Below, in pieces: positions 50,717-63,958 of a DNA stretch of 64,000 nucleotides. Under the pieces are notes generated by a model, which saw only the letters and a list, made by a program, of their open reading frames with translations, made no database searches and was not told the DNA's origin. A program made the position numbers and the translations under genes. Positions within the stretch are counted from its first letter, which is position 1, and each line of letters starts with the position of its first letter. Location: the NCBI RefSeq assembly GCF_018691265.1, contig NW_024881282.1, positions 47,721,853 to 47,785,852 on the forward strand. Direction: 5' to 3'. The stretch comes from Tyto alba (Eukaryota; Chordata; Aves; Strigiformes; Tytonidae).

Positions 50717-51696
50717 AATGCTTTTTTCAGAATTTCAAGAATTAATAAGGTTGCAAAAGGAATATCTGTACTTGGGCTAAATTAACAATGATAACTATTT
50801 GCATTAAACAATTTGTTGTGTTAGTTACTCATTGTTCTGGATGAGTCTTTAGGGATCTAGAGTATTACAACAGAATGGCATCAACATATTTCATAGTTTA
50901 TGTGGCTGAAGGACACCAGGTTATAGCAAAACTTCATTAAAGCACTTCAAAAGGTATTTATATATGAAAAACAGAAACCTTTTTTTATCTTGAGAATAGC
51001 TTGTATGTATCTAGCAGTAAATTTAAAAAAAAAAAAAATAATAGTCAAATCAAATAACTGTTTTTTCACTTGTGGTTATGCTTTAGCCATTTAATTCTTT
51101 CTGCCCACATACCACTCCTCAAAAATGGTTGCCTGTGCAGGTAGATAGGATGATGCTACAAAGTCTCTTACCACACATTTATCCTTCAGTGTTGTTGCTT
51201 ATGGATGGTCCTTATAGTATATTTTGGCTCAAAGGCACAAACTCAGTCTTAATTTCCTCTCTTTGATTTATTTTCTGCCCTGAGGATAAAAGAGTTCCAA
51301 GAAAATCAGCCCAGAAGTAGCACAGAGCTATCTGGAGTATTTGTTACTCTATGACTGCAATTCATATGACCTCAGCTGTCTTGACATGACTAGTGGCAAA
51401 ACGTGCTGATAGGATATATGCATTTTTGTCTACCCAAAGGATTAAAGTTGCTTTCTCTTTAGAAGGATGGTTCCACTTCCTCTCATTCCATGTATTCAAG
51501 GACCACAGGACTGTGCACAGCCTTAACTTAAATGTTTTTTGATTTACAAGCCAAACTATATCTATGCTAAGGGTTTTAGGGAAATTTCCCACTTAACCCA
51601 AGTACTGGTTCAGCCACACTGAGAGTAATAATGTAAGGAATATCAGTGCCCATTACATACTAGTTTTTATCATCACAAAAATCCTAGAAATGTGCC

Positions 51697-51880
51697 TAAG
51701 AAGGGATCTCCAAAGGGTATCTGATCAACCCCCAAGCGCGGAGGGGGATTAAGTACATGGGCCACACACCTCAGATCACAGCCTGAACATTTCTTTACTA
51801 TCTCCCACAAAGGGGATTATACAGCTTTGCTAAGTAACCTGTTCCAGTACTTTACCTTCAAAACATTTAGAAAGCTTTTG
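51697..51880 (-). mobile_element. Old, diverged CR1 fragment (minus orientation)
   Basis: Recognisable but degraded CR1 blocks occur in the right order on the plus strand: 'agggatctccaaagggtatc', 'tgatcaacccccaagc', then 'ctcccacaaaggggattata', then 'aacctgttccagtacttta' and 'ccttcaaaacatttagaaag'. These match the CR1 reverse complement (gggatctc...tcatctg...caaccccc; cctgttccagtgctct...ccctca). The terminal ATTCTATGA repeats are missing or eroded. Both edges are approximate. Confidence 0.75.
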
Positions 51881-54800
51881 CCAGCTCCCGGTGTTTTGGT
51901 ACCAGCATGTATTCTGGCTCAGGAGAGGTTTGGATGACAAGGGAGTCACTGTACGAGGGTGGCCTTTGGCAGCAGGAAGTATTAGGGTTGTTGCTCTGGT
52001 AACTTGGGAAGTTGCCTTAAAATCTTTCTTGTGGGCAACACCTCAGTAAGTTTAGTCAAATTTTATTCTGTCACTGATCATATTTTTGAAAAGTCTAAAT
52101 CCTTGGCTACTGATTATATCACATCTCACACTGCATTTTTTTTTCCACAGGATTTCAGGCCAGAATGGGAAAAAAAAATTACTATTAATAACTTTCCTTT
52201 CATACAATGTTACTGTGTTACTGTAGTCTTCGCTTTAACAGATAGTTTCCCAATATACAGGGAAAACAAAAATATTTTTAATATAATAAAGCCAAAGATG
52301 GTCCAATACAAAGACAAACACGTTTAAATATGTATAAATTTTAAAAACAAAGTTCCTGATTCTGCAAACATTTATTTGCATGTTTAACTCTTATAATTTA
52401 AGTAGCAACTTTTAGAAAAATCAATTAATTAGTGGGAATTGTGCAGCTATATCTTTTTCAGAGCTCTTATAATTCCCTTTGAATTTTTTCTACAGGATAA
52501 TATCAAAGAAAAGAATAATTTGATTAGGCTACTATTTTGAGATTCAATTGTATCTGGTTTATCTAGTGATGTAGGGTCTCTCCAATAAAAAAGTAAACTT
52601 CTGTGAATACTAAATAAGAGTGTACGTAAATCACTGATTGTTTTGCTATACTTCAGAGCTCAGAGCCTTGGTTAATACTCTAAAAATTAATTAAAGAAAC
52701 AGAATTACTTTATCTGTAGCCCTGCCAGCTTAATACTGTCAAACATTTGCATGCCTTAGTAGCTCAATTACATTAGTCACTGGTTTCACACAAAGTAGGG
52801 CAGGCCCTTATACTCTGCAGCTCTTGGCAGACCTGAGCACAGGTGGAACTATTAATTTACAACTTTTTTTTATTTTTTAAATAAAATGAGATAAACACCT
52901 TCTCCAACTCCCTACAGCAAAGGAGCAGACATTTTCAAATGCAGGTCTGTGGACAGAGGATAAATATAAATAAGGGGCCCTTGAGATCAACTTTGAACTC
53001 CCATACACACTATTATGCTACACATAACTCCGCGCTTCTCCAGGCTCTTGTCAACTTTCTGCTTCCCTCTTTGCTTTCCCTACCTCAGATGCATTTCAAT
53101 CAATTTCTCCCATCTCCAGAAAATCATGGAAGCAGGATCCTGGGAAACAGCTCATCACATATTCACAGACAGGTTAGGATGCTACCTAAAAAGTAGATTG
53201 TGGCACCAGACTCTTATCTTTACCCTCCCTGTACTGCTCAGGGAGCACAGAGAGTGTCATTCTACTTACAAATAACCAAGGAGCAATGCTTTGTTGGGTC
53301 TATCTTCACATCAAATGGATATGCAATACAGCTGACAGACCCGAAGGACAATCCGCTGATCATTCAGTAATAAGGGATTCCTCAGTCCCTTCTAACATGC
53401 ACCAAAGTCAGTCCACACCAGCTTTCTCTGCAGGCAGGTCTACTGTTTTTTTGGTTGTGTGTAGGTTCCCATCAATATCAAACTAAGTGAATTCTGCTTA
53501 CAGGAAAGAAGCTAAGTGTTTCTTTAATCCATATTTCATCAAGAGATTGGAAATATGAATGCACATGTATGTAGATTGGCTTAATTTCTAACTTTAAAAA
53601 ATTTCATCTAACATTTATGTGGGTTTGGTTTTCCCCTTTTATTCTTGGACAATCTAATATTGATTTTACCCATTCAATTATACCCAGGCACTCCAGAGTA
53701 ATGCACACATTTAAACAGTGATTAGACTTGAACCAATATGAAAACCAGAGTGAGTTAGAAAAGATACTTGATAGAAAAGTTTATTTTTAGGCTCAGTAGT
53801 GGAAAGTTCACCCAAAGAAGTTGTAAATAGGAATATAAGCATAATAGCTTTAATCCACTCTGTATCAGTCCGTAGCTAGGTGTGAAATCCATGAAGACTG
53901 ATGCTTTAAATCTAAAAGCAATGTCAGCCCCAGATTCAACATTCATAAAACAAAACTGTTGACAGTGCTGTGTCTTTGTATTATTTCAAAACATAAAAAA
54001 ATTAACCACTCAATATTCTTAAGAGAAAACAAGGTAACTATGGATAAGCACCAATATTTCAAAAGTAAGAAACAGATATCTTGCATTTGACACATACCAC
54101 TAATTTTCAGTAGCTTTGTACAACTTTTTGGTTTTGTTCCAGTACACGTCCAAAAACTCAGATATATACGCATGATTTTTTTTTTGCATGTGGAAACAGC
54201 GGGAAAAACTGGATAACCATGTGCAGTAATCTGTTCAACTGATTTGTAAATGCAAAGGAAGTATTCAGAAAGAAGCAAGATTAGAAAACAAGGCTGTAAA
54301 GAAGGGCCAGAGGTGCAGTGTGTAGTCAAGTCCAAGAATGAATGGTTTTTTAAACTCTACATTTTATTATTTTTCCGTGTCCAACTTCTTGGACACCAAA
54401 TACGTTACAAACAGAAGTGCATGCATCTGGTGCCATGAAATGATTATCAGGACATCTCATTGAGTTTCAATCCAAAACTGTATAAATTCATTTTAAAAGA
54501 CAAAAAGTTGCATCTAAAGGTTTGCATGAAGGAATAAAAGATAACTGCAGGTCAAAGATGGTCAGTTCCATTAGAGCAAATACAGTAAACACACGTGTAA
54601 AAAAAGGCACTGGAGGCCTAGAGACAGCTCTGTGGCAGGAAGGAAGAAAAACCACTACTAACACCTTTGTTATTATAACAGGATATCTCATTTAATCATA
54701 TCCCTCGTCACAAAATGCTTTTCAGGAGAGTATTTCAAATCAAAATTCACCTAAATTACACAAAGGCTCAGTTTTAATAAACTGTATGTGTTTCTAATGT

Positions 54801-55579
54801 TTTGGCAAGTTTCTATAAACGGAGATAAATCCACCACAACTTAAGGAAGTATCTAGCCCATATGCCACATGAAATAGAAAGATGCCTTCTAATTTTTCAC
54901 TTCATTCTACTTTTATTTCAGTAACTTCTATTTCAGTTCAAATGGGTCAGATTTTTCCGCTACCTACAATTTTTTTCCCATTCTGAAATTCTGAGCTAAC
55001 GTCTCCTTGAGATGTTCTGCCAGACACATTGCCTTTCGTGTGACACTGTTGATCATCTTGCTCCAAGGGCAGTTCTTTCTTCATACCATGTCCTCCCTTG
55101 ACATTTGAGAGAGAAAATTTAGCTGAAACTTTTCACAATTTTCAGACTAATTATGCATTCCCTCATGAAACAGTGAAAGACAAGATTTATAGTGCTTAAG
55201 GAACTCTTAAATTATGCAAGCTGATTTTAGAATTAGAAAAACTTAATGAAGAATGAGACATTCACTAAAATGACACATTACTACAATACATATTTAAGAT
55301 TTTCAGGCCTTTTAAAATCTGGTTTTAATAGATTGGCAATTTAATGTTTTTATAACAGTAAAGGTGACAAGCCAATAAAAATATTTGGCACGTCAGTTTT
55401 TGCTACAGTGGAACATAAGGAACCCAAGTTAAGACAGATACAACAGTCTAACCAAGTCCATGTCTGTCATCCTTGAAAGCAAAACTGATCTGTAATTCAC
55501 CATGGAAAAAGCTACAAAACTGTGGTTTTCCTATAAAACGGGACTCAACATTTCAATACAATTTGGGCAATAGCATCCA

Positions 55580-55607
55580 AAAAAAAAAAAAAAAAAGAAA
55601 GAAAAGA
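55580..55607. repeat. Poly(A) / (GAAA)n tract
   Basis: A run of about 17 A followed by gaaagaaaag. Confidence 0.9.
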
Positions 55608-56060
55608 ACTTTGAGAACTTAGAGAAAGAAACTTTGTTTGATTTGGATTTATTTTATTTCATAAGCAAAAGAATGTAACACATTCAGGCTCAGGAGAGCA
55701 AAAATTCAGGCCTGAGAAAGGAGGGAAAAAGAAATTTCATCCCTTCTTTAAACTGTAAATTCCTACACAGCTTTGTATCTACCTAGAACTGTTTTCAAAA
55801 TGCTACCTGGGCAAAGGAATAACTTGATTCCTCAAAGCTTTGTTAAAGTGTGCGCACAGAATCCGCATACAGGAGATACACTTTTGGACTATCCTAGCAC
55901 ATTTTCTCCAGTGGAATGTTTTGTCTCTATAAACATGGCAGCAGCAGGGTCAAAACTGCTGCATTTCCTTTCAAGAGTTTCCAGCAGAATACAAAATTAC
56001 CTCCTTGTTTATCTCATCCAGGATGTTTGTATTTTTCTAAAAGCATACACATGTCCAAAT

Positions 56061-56088
56061 CTCTCTCTCTTTTTTTTTTTTTTTTTTA
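56061..56088. repeat. (CT)n-poly(T) tract
   Basis: Four to five ct units followed by about 17 T. Confidence 0.9.
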
Positions 56089-58589
56089 AATATGTGTCAA
56101 ACATTGCTAAAACTATTTGGCATGCATTCAGAATGATTATTAACACAAAGAGCAATGTGGAGTCACCTGTTTCCAGATTACCGAGATTTTTCTCTTTTAT
56201 ATTTTTGTTATTAACACAGGAAAGGAAGTAGAATCTATAAGACTCTCTTTTCTTTTTGTTAAGACATGGGACAAACACTAGAACTTACTACTCTAAAATA
56301 TTCAGTAGAAGAAATAATTAATTAAAGAAGTAAAGCAATGAACTGTCTGAAATAGCATAGTCTGAAATGTCTGAAACTTAAGGAACTAGTCCAAAACCAA
56401 AGCCACAGATTTGGTGCTTGTGTATGTTCGAGCTAGTTTTAAAATTGCCAGAATTTTGCCTAATATCATTCAGTGTCTTCTGTTCTCTGCAAAAACCTTA
56501 GTCCACTGGCAGTGTATAGAACTGAGACCACCATTCTAGTGAAGAAGGATGAAGACAGGGCATGTCTTATTACTTTGAAGGAGATACTTAGGATGGATAC
56601 TTGGAAATTTTTTTTTTAAGAACAGAAGTAGTCAAGGAGTACCTAATAAAAAGTGTCATAAAGAAAGAGAAATTTCAGGCTATACAAACACAAGGAAACA
56701 GCCTGCTGTATGACTTCTTCTAAGGTCAAACAGGCAAAGCAGCTTTTATGACACAGAAGATGTGGAAAATCCCTAGGAAATAAGAGATCAAAGCAAACAA
56801 AATTTAAAAAGCAAGCCATTTTTTTCCAATATTAAACTCTAGATCATTATAACTGCCATTTCTAATATATTATGAACCTAAGCAAACTACTACTTTTTTT
56901 CTTAATGTCATTATTTTTATCACTCCTAAAGGAATGAATACTTACACTAGGTTGATTTATTTTCTTTTTTTAACTTAGGAAAAACAAAAAAAAAAAAAAG
57001 GAGGGGTGGTTCTCCACTCTCTATATGAATGCTGTAATCAGATTAATACGCATAGAGGAGAGAAATCCTTTTCTCTAGGCCAGACTTATCACAACGTAAC
57101 TCAGATAAGTGGGCTACTGCAAATACTACACAAGCTCTTCCGTAGAAAGCTGTACTGCAAGATAGAAAGAAGGTGCAGGGAAGCTGAAAGCTGAAGCCCC
57201 ACAAATTGATACTAGAAATTATATGTATATTTCTTAACTGTCAGAATATTTATCCAATAAAACAGTGTAACAATCAATGGCTGTGGTGATTTCTCCATCA
57301 CTGGAATTTGTTAGGTAGAACTAAATCTCTCCCTAAAAGGCAGGCCATAGTTCAGCTACAATTACTGAAGACTGACTCAGAAATCCAGAACAGATATTCA
57401 CAAAATATTGTCATCATCTAATGAGTGGGGTAACCTCAGTTTTTAAAGGGAAACCTCTATAAAGCCAATCAGCAAATCTAAACGCAAAGGAGAGAGATTG
57501 AGAGCTAGGTGTGCATGAAGCATATTTCTCATGCAGAAATAACCCTGTTAGTGGAGCCCTTTCTGAACTCAAATAGAGCTTCTGTTTTCTAACAGTAAGA
57601 GAAGGAGGCAGTTGATACAACACAGGTAGTGATGAGCTACTGAAATATTTTCCCAAACTATCACAGAATGGAAATAAAGACAGGAGTTCCTCCCCTCAAA
57701 AATATTTATTTTATGTTCTTAGTCATATGAACAGGGTAGGGAATACCCTGAGTTGGTTACTTATTATTAGATGTAGATAGGAAAGGAATAATATCCAGCT
57801 CCAGCTTTGAACACAGAGGAGAAATGGATTGATTCAGTGAAGGGCTATTCTTGCTTTAAAGAGATTTTTGAGTATTTCTAGCATGTCTAGAGCTGCCACA
57901 GGGCTGATTTCCATCCCAGGACTCAGTGGTAGTGTTATTAGCTGATGGCAAAAACAATCTACTCCTGCATAACAGATATTTGCCTGAGGCGGCTGGTTTT
58001 TCTAAACGTCAAAGATGGCCACCACCAGCATGGGATTTACACATCTCTATACACATACCTCTCTTCAACAGTCTAAAACAACATACATATCATTAAAAAA
58101 TGTTAATGGTTTTCCAGAGGTTTACTGGCAAGTTTGTAGAAGAAAGTGGAAGGGAGATGACTTATTTTCCAAGTGAACACAGCAAGATTATCACTTCTCA
58201 CTGTCACCTGTTAAAAGTGAGGAGTTTGGGCTGAAATAACATTTCTATGTTGAACTACTCCAAAACACTGAGCAGCTTCTGTTGCTCAGATATTTTCCTA
58301 GCTTGTAGTCACCCACATTTTATGTGGATCAAGCAGTGAGTAAAAGCTTTTCTCCCAAGCTTGTCCTTGACTAGGGCTGTGTGCCCGAAAGCTTGCCTTT
58401 TCCTTCAGCTGTATCAGCTGTTGTAATAAAAGATACCACATCTCCCTACAAACCATAAGCTCTCCTTTCATCAGTGGAAGATGAACTATCTGTGTCTCAA
58501 AGCACCATCTGACAAAAGCAAATGTTGAATTCAGAAGGTTGAAAAGAACGAAGTGTTGGGCATTCAACATCTTGATGACATCTTATAGG

Positions 58590-58605
58590 AAAAAAAAAAA
58601 AAAAA
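58590..58605. repeat. Short poly(A) tract
   Basis: About 16 A in a row within an AT-rich stretch. Confidence 0.9.
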
Positions 58606-61127
58606 GCTAAAAAGCACTAAGACTGCAGATGTCAGTCACAGTGGAAGTAAAAAAACCAAAAGCTGTAACAAACAAAAATATGTTAAAAAAGAAGCCAGAC
58701 TGACATTTGACTGTCTGCTTTGATTTGTCTGGCCCCAGTTTCTGTATGTTTTGAGCTGGTTGCAGTCTGGCCCCAGGAGAGTTGAGGGTAGGAACACGCT
58801 GCTGGAGGAATGAAGGCCTCTTGACAGTACCTCCTCTCGCTCCAAATGCAACAGCGTTTGAAGGGCAAAGTACTCTTGGTGAAGACTGAGACACCAGGCC
58901 ACAAAGGCCTGTTAATCCAGCAACACCAGGAAATACTGCTTATTAGCAGCACTGTTTCAAATGCTTTACTTGGACCCAAGCCACACGCATATTAACATGT
59001 GTGAAGAATATGATGTTTAATCAGTGTGATTCTGTGGCCAATTCATCTTCCTGAAAGCTGTACAGGGGGGGACCTAATTCCCATCTGGTATGAGTCTGCC
59101 TTGCTCCCACTTGTTAATGGTATGAGGTTGATTCCTAGTAGCAGAGCACCACCCCACCACCTCCAAGGGAGTCTGAGTCACACCAGGTTAACCTGTGCAA
59201 TTGAAGGAGAGGAGATAGACACCAGGAGTACCATTACAGCTTCACACCAGTCTCCACAGGTTTCCTTAGAGAGGGAATATAATAACACAAATAAGAAAAC
59301 ATTCCCCTATGTCTTACAGAGTAGAAAAACTGTATTAAACTGCTGACAGATCTTTTTGGGATTCCTGTGAAATACTGGGGTAGAGGAACTAGGAACATTA
59401 TGGCACTAAGTGTTCACTAGCTGAGTAAATATTGTCCCCTGTGATAGTTCCAGTTTCCCGCTACTCCCATCAAATCTGGCAGGTTTGGCTGTTTGTTTTC
59501 TGAAAGGAGAAAAATGTTGCGTATTTTCACAGCCTGATGAGAGATTATTTACAGGATTTTAAGAGACAAGGCAAATGAGAGTGTTGGGAGGGGGAAAGAG
59601 AGAGAATTGACACTCTGAGATTGCTCATAAATTTATGTAACTATACAACCTTTAACTTAGTGTGACCTAATTTCAGCAACAAAATTTTATTCTACTCTGT
59701 ATTACTCCCCTTTACTTTAGCTTGTACTTATCTGAGAATTTTATTCCCAATACTAACTTCGATATAAAATCACCCTAGGAAAATGGTTCCATGTGTGCAT
59801 ACAAAGAAGAACAGATTACCAAAGGCTCACTGATGAGTAACTACCCTGATTTGTTAAACACACTGAGCACCATCATGGCACATCTGTCCCACAACACAGA
59901 AGACATTAGAATTAAGGATAATCAGTGCTTTTGTTTTAAATTCCTATATCTAGAAGTTTATAACTTGGCCATAAACTTTGGCAGACAGATTAATATGGCT
60001 GAGCAAAACAGCACCTTCTGAAACATTAATCTGGCTGTGTCATTAAATTGGCATTTACAGGAGCCCAAAACCCACACTAACACAGAAGGAGCTACTGTTT
60101 CAAAATAACATGGTTTAAGACACTCCCAATTTAAAGTATAAGGGGTTGCATCAACACGAATCACAGACATTGTCTCACCTGCAAAGTTATCATAAGAGGC
60201 ATTGTACACTTGCCTTCAAAAGCATAAAGAATTGCAAAAACATCCATTACAAGACTGCAGCTCTACCTTTTATTTATTACCTACACATGATAACCTAATG
60301 CCCAAAGTTCATGGCTTTTTCAGGGCCATTTCAATCTCCATGAAGGAGCCTGAGGACAAATGTGTATTTCATACCTACATACTGACATTTTATGTATTGC
60401 TTATAAAGTACAGAAAGCAAGCAAAAGGTTTACACTATTTGTATTGAGGTGAGCTGAAAGTAACATCAAAGCTAGGAGTTTCTTAATGTCATAAAATGTC
60501 TTCCTGAATAAAGTCCATCTGACAAAGTTGTATGCATTTATTTTAACATATGCTATCTTGGTAGGATGAAAATAACTTTCTTTGAAAAAACACTTGAGGC
60601 TAAGTTTACCATTGTTTAGATAAATATTTACAGTAAGATTTCTAGCTTCCATAAAGTCAAGATGCTTTTTGATATTGGGGAGGGGGGCTGGGGAAGCAGA
60701 TGCATACCTCTACCTCCTGTATGAGAGTTCCCTTGTAAAATTACAGACTTGATCTTCAGAGTTCAGCAGTAATATTGCTTGCATATGTACAGAATAAGAT
60801 TCATATTGCTATACATTTTTCCTCCTGCATTCTGTACAAATTGCATATATTGAAACTATGTCTGAATCTGGTTTAAAGAATATACCAAAAAAATAAGCTG
60901 AATTAATATTGACTGAGTTATTAATAAATGTCTGACACAAAAATTAAAATAAGACCTACAGTAAAAAGATTTGTGATCTGTTATATTGGAAGATATTCCA
61001 GTCCCAGGTACCTTTGCACAAAAGAAAATGTTATTGAACATCATTCTTTACAAAAGCATACCTACCAATAAATTATATTTTAAAATAAACACAAATTACA
61101 AATGCACATATTCATGCATGTATATAC

Positions 61128-61142
61128 AAACACACACACACA
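61128..61142. repeat. Short (CA)n microsatellite
   Basis: About six to seven CA units preceded by alternating purine-pyrimidine words (tgcatgtatatac). Confidence 0.8.
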
Positions 61143-62045
61143 AAGATAAGTAATTAAAACAATTGTTCAGCTGAACACAAGAAGCATCCAAAAAGAAAAA
61201 TATGTGAAACCAGATATACTGTGATCCAACTGTATTACTGAAGGCCATTATATTTCTCTTGGTAATAATAATGAATAAATTATTTCAAACACACAAATCC
61301 AAACTTGCCTCCTAGGTCCTTAGGACAAACTCCTTTACTTACATTAGACCTAAAAAAGTTGTTGATGAAAACACAAATTGTCTTCAAACAACACAGATGT
61401 TTTTCATAGGCTCTAAATTAGTAAAGAAGCATTAAAAAAAAAAAAGTATATTAAAAGAAATTTTTGCCATGTTAATACCACTTATAGCTGTTGTACTAAA
61501 AAGAAAACTGATTATTCTCATTAACTTTTAGAAATCTGATACTTAAAATATTTAAATGGTTAAATTGACTGTTCATGCATGCTGAAATCACAGTTCACAA
61601 ATAACGTGAAACAGTGGCAAAATCTTCAGCCACAATTTGCATTAAACAGGATATCACACTTAAGAAATGTTCTCATAAAACAAATAATGCCAGTAATTAT
61701 CAGGTGTTGCACCACAAACTACACAGCTGATGGGGAAAAAAATCCAGTTCTGTTTCAATTATTACCAAATATTTATTTTTTCATTTGGTTTAGTTCATAA
61801 ATGTTAAACACTAGTTCTAAACTATAGCATTTAAAAATCAGCAGTGGATTTCTTAACATTTGATTAATCCATAAAAGCAACATGTTGATTTAAATTCAGG
61901 CAATATATTAACTTTCCTATAAAAACTGCCCTCTGTATTTGACTTAAAGGTGGTGCATTGCTGTTCTAAAACACCATCTGAAAAACACACTGTTAGGAAT
62001 TGAGCAGAGTGACTGCAGAAAATAAACAAAATAAGTAAAAGACCC

Positions 62046-62150
62046 TTATTCATTCTGGATTAAATTCACCCCTGTGCAGAGTGCTGGCACAAGACTTGTG
62101 TACTTCTTATGTCTCACTTAAGTCCCATTTTAGGATTAAGAGCACATAAA
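62046..62150. repeat. Possible ancient interspersed repeat remnant
   Basis: The stretch 'ggattaaattcacccctgtg', then 'cagagtgctggcacaagac', 'cttatgtctcacttaagtcc' and 'ggattaagagcacata' has the feel of an old archosaur interspersed repeat. The recognition is by memory of similar phrases, with no family name. Edges are arbitrary. Confidence 0.3.
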
Positions 62151-62429
62151 TTCATGCTGTCACAAATATTTCTTAGACTCTATAAACTATGTCTTTCCTC
62201 TCTCCAAGCATGTGAATTTCTGTCTTTCCTGCAGTACCCTGACCCTGATGGAAAACCAATAAATAATTAACTGTCTTCAATGTGAACTACTATAGTTATA
62301 ACCCTGATTTTCCATGAGAATGTGCACCAGTTTCAGCCACTGTTGGGATAATTTATCTCTAGTGTACTGTTCTTTAATTACCTCCTAATCAGAGACTATT
62401 AATGAATACTGAACAACTTCAAGTTGGGT

Positions 62430-62459
62430 TTTTTTTGGTGGTTTTTTTTTTTTTTTTGT
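62430..62459. repeat. T-rich tract with GG interruptions
   Basis: Runs of T8 and about T15 separated by ggtgg, in AT-rich flank. Confidence 0.9.
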
Positions 62460-63958
62460 CATTTTAGCCTTCTATTCTTCTAGGAAGACAAATTAGATTC
62501 ATTTCAGCATGATACTATGAAAATGAAAGTATCTATTTTAGAATTCATGCAGGAGTTTACTCATGTGTTACAAAAAACCTTATTTTTCCATTATTTTCCT
62601 ATTGAGATGCAGAATTTAGGGACATGCCAAAAATTTTTCCAGTTGGAAGCACTCTGTTAAAATGCCTTCCTGAAGGTATGTTCCCCAAAATTTCAACTTT
62701 CCATGGAACAGTGCAGCTTTGATGATTTAGAAAAGTATGCCTCAATGAAATGGAAAGAAAATATTGTTGTTTTTCTCTGGTTCAGCTCTAGTGCATTGAA
62801 ATGAAACCTCAACATCTTGATTCAAATCACTCCAAAATCCCGTTAAACTGCACTTCCCAAGCTTGTTATGCCATGAGTGACTTAGGTCAAACTGCTACTT
62901 TCACACAAGGCATGGCTTGTTACGGCGCTGCATCTCCTGCGATGCAGCACACAGAGCCATGTGCATCAGCACCGTACTCACACATGGGCAGTAGAGGCAG
63001 CTGGTGAGATCAAGTGATTTGGGAGATGGAGGAAAGGAGCAAAACAACCGCTGTAAAGGTTGGCCATGGCAATGCTGCCAACAAGCCAGACCAGTGTAGT
63101 ATGTATGTTCCTAGCAAGAAAACATAGTGTCTTATCCTAGGTGCAGAAAATTAAATTTCGCCTATCCTGATCTCACCATGGAAACTGTCTTCCTTCTGGG
63201 AGTCTGGCTCAAAGACGAGAGTATTTTGCTCTCTGACAAGCTCCCTTACAACCAAGAACATTACAGTACAGAGCTGAAAGAAAGTCTTTGGATCAAGTGT
63301 TTTGGATCACTGTTGTCCTAACAGTGATACATGACATTTCCATTGCAAAAATCAGAATGCATTTTGACATTTCCAAATCAAAATTTTCAGTCCTCACACC
63401 TACACATACAGACAAACCCAAAAATTCTATTTTTATCTCACATTAACATTAAAATATGCTTCTGAATATTTATTATATGCCACCCATTCCCTACTCATTA
63501 TCTCTAGTAAAATATCTTTCATTATTAATGGACCAACACTGAGCAAACCATCATAGAATCTGTGTAGAAATAACAAGAGAAACTAAAACTTACCCATAAG
63601 ACTGTAATGGTAGCTATTGTAAGAGACAAAACCAACTTCCCCCAATATCTGCAATTAGACTTGATATCATACGCTGCAAGAAGCAGACTTTGCAAAACTT
63701 GATAACCGGTCACGCTGAATGACATCCTCTAACCTCATTTATCCACCCTATTCCCACTGGTGGTTGTTACTGACTTCTCAGTGCCTGCAGGAGAAGACAC
63801 TTTACTCAAAAAATGCACAGGCTAATCTGTAGTAGCATTGGTTTTGTACTGCATCTCATTTTACCAGTTTCTTTGAAGCAGAAATCTGTTTTGCGATTCC
63901 TGAGCAATACCAGTTGCACATGCAAAGCTATATAATTTAAAACAAAAAGAAGACAAAA

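Larger units (their letters stand above)
51881..58685. other. NAV3 5' flank, no genes seen
   Basis: AT-rich DNA. The 52430-52800 stretch looks like a candidate conserved non-coding element (attaattaaag; octamer ATTTGCAT at 52745-52752). The longest open frame of the window (55773-56231, plus) starts at TTG and spans a poly(T) run, so it is treated as chance. Confidence 0.55.
58686..63958. other. NAV3 5' flank, no genes seen
   Basis: The 58690-58980 part is GC-richer, with three overlapping minus-strand frames and no recognised product; gtctggcccca occurs twice, 38 bp apart. The rest is AT-rich. A small hairpin ctgcatc/gatgcag is at 62928-62947. No RNA gene seen. Confidence 0.55.

Noticed and set aside
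53943..54335. 130-codon minus-strand frame
   Set aside because: AT-rich hydrophobic-looking peptide typical of chance frames; no homology recognised.
55773..56231. Longest open frame in the window (152 codons, plus strand)
   Set aside because: It opens at TTG, not ATG, runs through a poly(T) tract that gives a phenylalanine run, and has no recognisable domain, splice context or codon bias.
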